NCBI GenBank assembly: GCA_011390075.1
Contig: JAABTA010000056.1
Span: forward strand, 1-6,508
DNA: 6,508 bases
Direction: 5' to 3'
Origin: Helicobacteraceae bacterium
GTDB lineage: Bacteria; Campylobacterota; Campylobacteria; Campylobacterales; SZUA-545
This document shows, piece after piece, positions 5,230 through 6,508 of this stretch (the first letter of the stretch is position 1; each line of letters begins with the position of its first letter). Under the pieces are notes generated by a model. That model saw only the letters and a program-made list of their open reading frames with translations. It did no database searches and had not been told where the DNA came from. Both the position numbers and the translations under genes were made by a program.

Positions 5230-6508
5230 TTGAGCAAAACATTTTCATCATTTATAAAAAAAACTAATAATATACCGGAACTACTTCAGAGAACCTCTAA
5301 GAAATATAGTGTACCAATTTCCGCTGTGGATTTTGATATTTTACGAGTCACAACAGGGGTTAAACCTCCTAATAAAGAGACCTTTATTCCCGTTAGAGGT
5401 AGCGTTAAAGAGAAGCTAGAAGATGACAGATACCTATTGCAGAGTAAACTTGAGATTAAAGAGAGTTATGAGGTCAATATCCGCCCAAAGCTTTTAAATG
5501 AACCAATTAAGGTGGTGATGGATGTCTCCATTGATAAATACAAAACAAAAGCAACCGGGGTTTTAAAAAAAGAGTCAAAATTTAGTACAACCAAGGCACT
5601 TTTTGACAACCTTTTAGCAGAGATCAATAAAAAAAAGATCCGCCTAGGCATGCTTATTGGTGTGAGAGACAAAGAGACAGTAGCGGCTATAAAAAGCGTT
5701 GTGGATGTTGTCTTAGAACACGGTACACTGCTACAAGATATAAAAATTCCCCTTGCAAGATGGATAGCGCCTATCCCTACAAAGAATGATAAACTTGTTT
5801 TCCACTACAACAAAAAAAAGACCCTAGATAGCGAAGATGGAAAAATTGACTATGCCGATAGAGGTTTTGTTAAAGAGGTAAAAGAAGGGGAGCTTGTTTT
5901 AGAGCATATTCCATCAAAAACTGGCTCTCCTGGCCGTGGATATAATGGGGTGTTTTTAAGGGTGAGAGCTCCTAGAGACAACTATAAGTCTGCTTTTTCT
6001 ATTGAAGAGGATTCTATCAAAGCACAAGAACAAGAGGATGGATCAACAAAATACTACGCCAAAAGAGAGGGATTTATTCAGCTTGCCAATCAGATCCTAA
6101 GAGTTGGGGACGAGCTTGACCTTGACAATATCAGCTTTAAAGATACAGGAAATATTATTACAGACCTAGGCCGAAACATCACCATTAAAACAGGCGGTAG
6201 TGGTAACCAAGAAGATGATATTGGTAATAATATGAAGGTTGAGACCACCAATTTAGAAGTTGCTGGCAATGTTGGCAGCAAAGCCTCTATTAAAGCTGTG
6301 AATGTCACTGTCAAAGGGCAAACCCATCTTAGCTCTACTATTGAATGTAGTAATGCAAATATTGGACATTTGCGGGGTGTACTTAAATGCGATAACGCAC
6401 AGATTGACTCACTAGAGGGGGGAACGGTCCAAGGAAAAGTGGTCAAGATAAATCACCTCAATGGGGGAAAAGTATTTGCAAGAGAGCTCCATATCGGCAC
6501 CCTTGGTC
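5230..6508 (+). CDS. FapA/DUF342-family protein (flagellar assembly protein A-like), 3' end outside the window
   Basis: The frame starts at TTG (5230) and is open for 426 codons to the right edge, so the C-terminus is missing. Residues 1-200 form a divergent alpha/beta N-terminal region rich in Lys and Glu. Residues 207-247 carry the DUF342 signature: DYADRGFV, then KEGELVLEHIPSKTGSPGRGYNG (split here as KEGELVLEHIP and SKTGSPGRGYNG), and LRVRAP. From about 280 the chain becomes a repetitive Gly/Val/Asn-rich series of short strands (LEVAGNVGSKASI, VTVKGQTHLSSTI, ANIGHLRGVLKC, AQIDSLEGGTVQGKV), typical of the right-handed beta-helix of FapA. There is no signal peptide or membrane helix, so it should be cytoplasmic. 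In Vibrio, FapA affects polar flagellation. The sigma-54 promoter supports a flagellar role here, which remains an inference. It faces away from murJ. Confidence 0.85.
   Translation, partial: MSKTFSSFIKKTNNIPELLQRTSKKYSVPISAVDFDILRVTTGVKPPNKETFIPVRGSVKEKLEDDRYLLQSKLEIKESYEVNIRPKLLNEPIKVVMDVSIDKYKTKATGVLKKESKFSTTKALFDNLLAEINKKKIRLGMLIGVRDKETVAAIKSVVDVVLEHGTLLQDIKIPLARWIAPIPTKNDKLVFHYNKKKTLDSEDGKIDYADRGFVKEVKEGELVLEHIPSKTGSPGRGYNGVFLRVRAPRDNYKSAFSIEEDSIKAQEQEDGSTKYYAKREGFIQLANQILRVGDELDLDNISFKDTGNIITDLGRNITIKTGGSGNQEDDIGNNMKVETTNLEVAGNVGSKASIKAVNVTVKGQTHLSSTIECSNANIGHLRGVLKCDNAQIDSLEGGTVQGKVVKINHLNGGKVFARELHIGTLG

Noticed and set aside
6090..6446. Minus-strand open frame of 118 codons opposite the fapA-like gene
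   Set aside because: Its Pro/Ser/Leu-rich composition is what the reverse strand of the beta-helix repeats would give. The plus-strand DUF342 reading is clearly the gene. The frame at 5466-5672 is rejected on the same ground.
1..6508. New defence, mobile or multi-gene system
   Set aside because: All identifiable genes are housekeeping or flagella-linked. There are no transposase, integrase, direct-repeat array, tRNA-flanked boundary or composition shift that I could see.

Overview
The window most likely comes from a member of the Campylobacterota (formerly Epsilonproteobacteria), perhaps a free-living Sulfurimonas-like organism. This rests on AT-rich, AGA- and TTA-rich coding sequence, closely packed genes with 4-base overlaps, and protein sequences typical of that group. 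A ribA-rsmG pair facing away from hemB is also, as I recall, the arrangement in Campylobacter jejuni. No genus can be named from the sequence alone.

Left part (1-1669, minus strand): a tight operon read right to left. It holds ribA (GTP cyclohydrolase II, first step of riboflavin synthesis), rsmG (16S rRNA m7G methyltransferase, starting at TTG inside a TTGA overlap), a 67-residue membrane-anchored zinc-ribbon protein of the PP0621 type (ATGA overlap), and an unrecognised protein that runs off the left edge. A 64-bp gap (1670-1733) separates ribA from the divergent hemB.

Middle part (1734-3736, plus strand): hemB (zinc-type porphobilinogen synthase, heme pathway) is followed after 8 bases by a DUF21 plus paired-CBS membrane protein (CNNM/CorC-like) that lacks the usual C-terminal CorC_HlyC domain. 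It converges on murJ with only 13 bases between the stop codons. A weak intrinsic terminator for murJ lies inside the 3' end of the DUF21 gene.

Right part (3750-6508): murJ (lipid II flippase, minus strand) faces away from a FapA/DUF342-family gene (plus strand, cut by the right edge) across 94 bp. That gap holds the most informative regulatory signal in the window: a good sigma-54 (RpoN) -24/-12 match placed so that the predicted transcript starts 19 bases before a TTG start with a proper Shine-Dalgarno. Sigma-54 drives hook and basal-body genes in Campylobacterota, so this points to flagellar control of the FapA-like gene.

Overall this is a housekeeping region (cofactor synthesis, rRNA modification, cell wall) with one flagella-linked gene at its edge. 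I saw no mobile element, CRISPR array, tRNA or rRNA gene, and no defence or new multi-gene system. The points most worth checking are the sigma-54 promoter, the excess of the palindrome AGATCT, a possibly leaderless ribA, and the unrecognised partial gene at the left edge.
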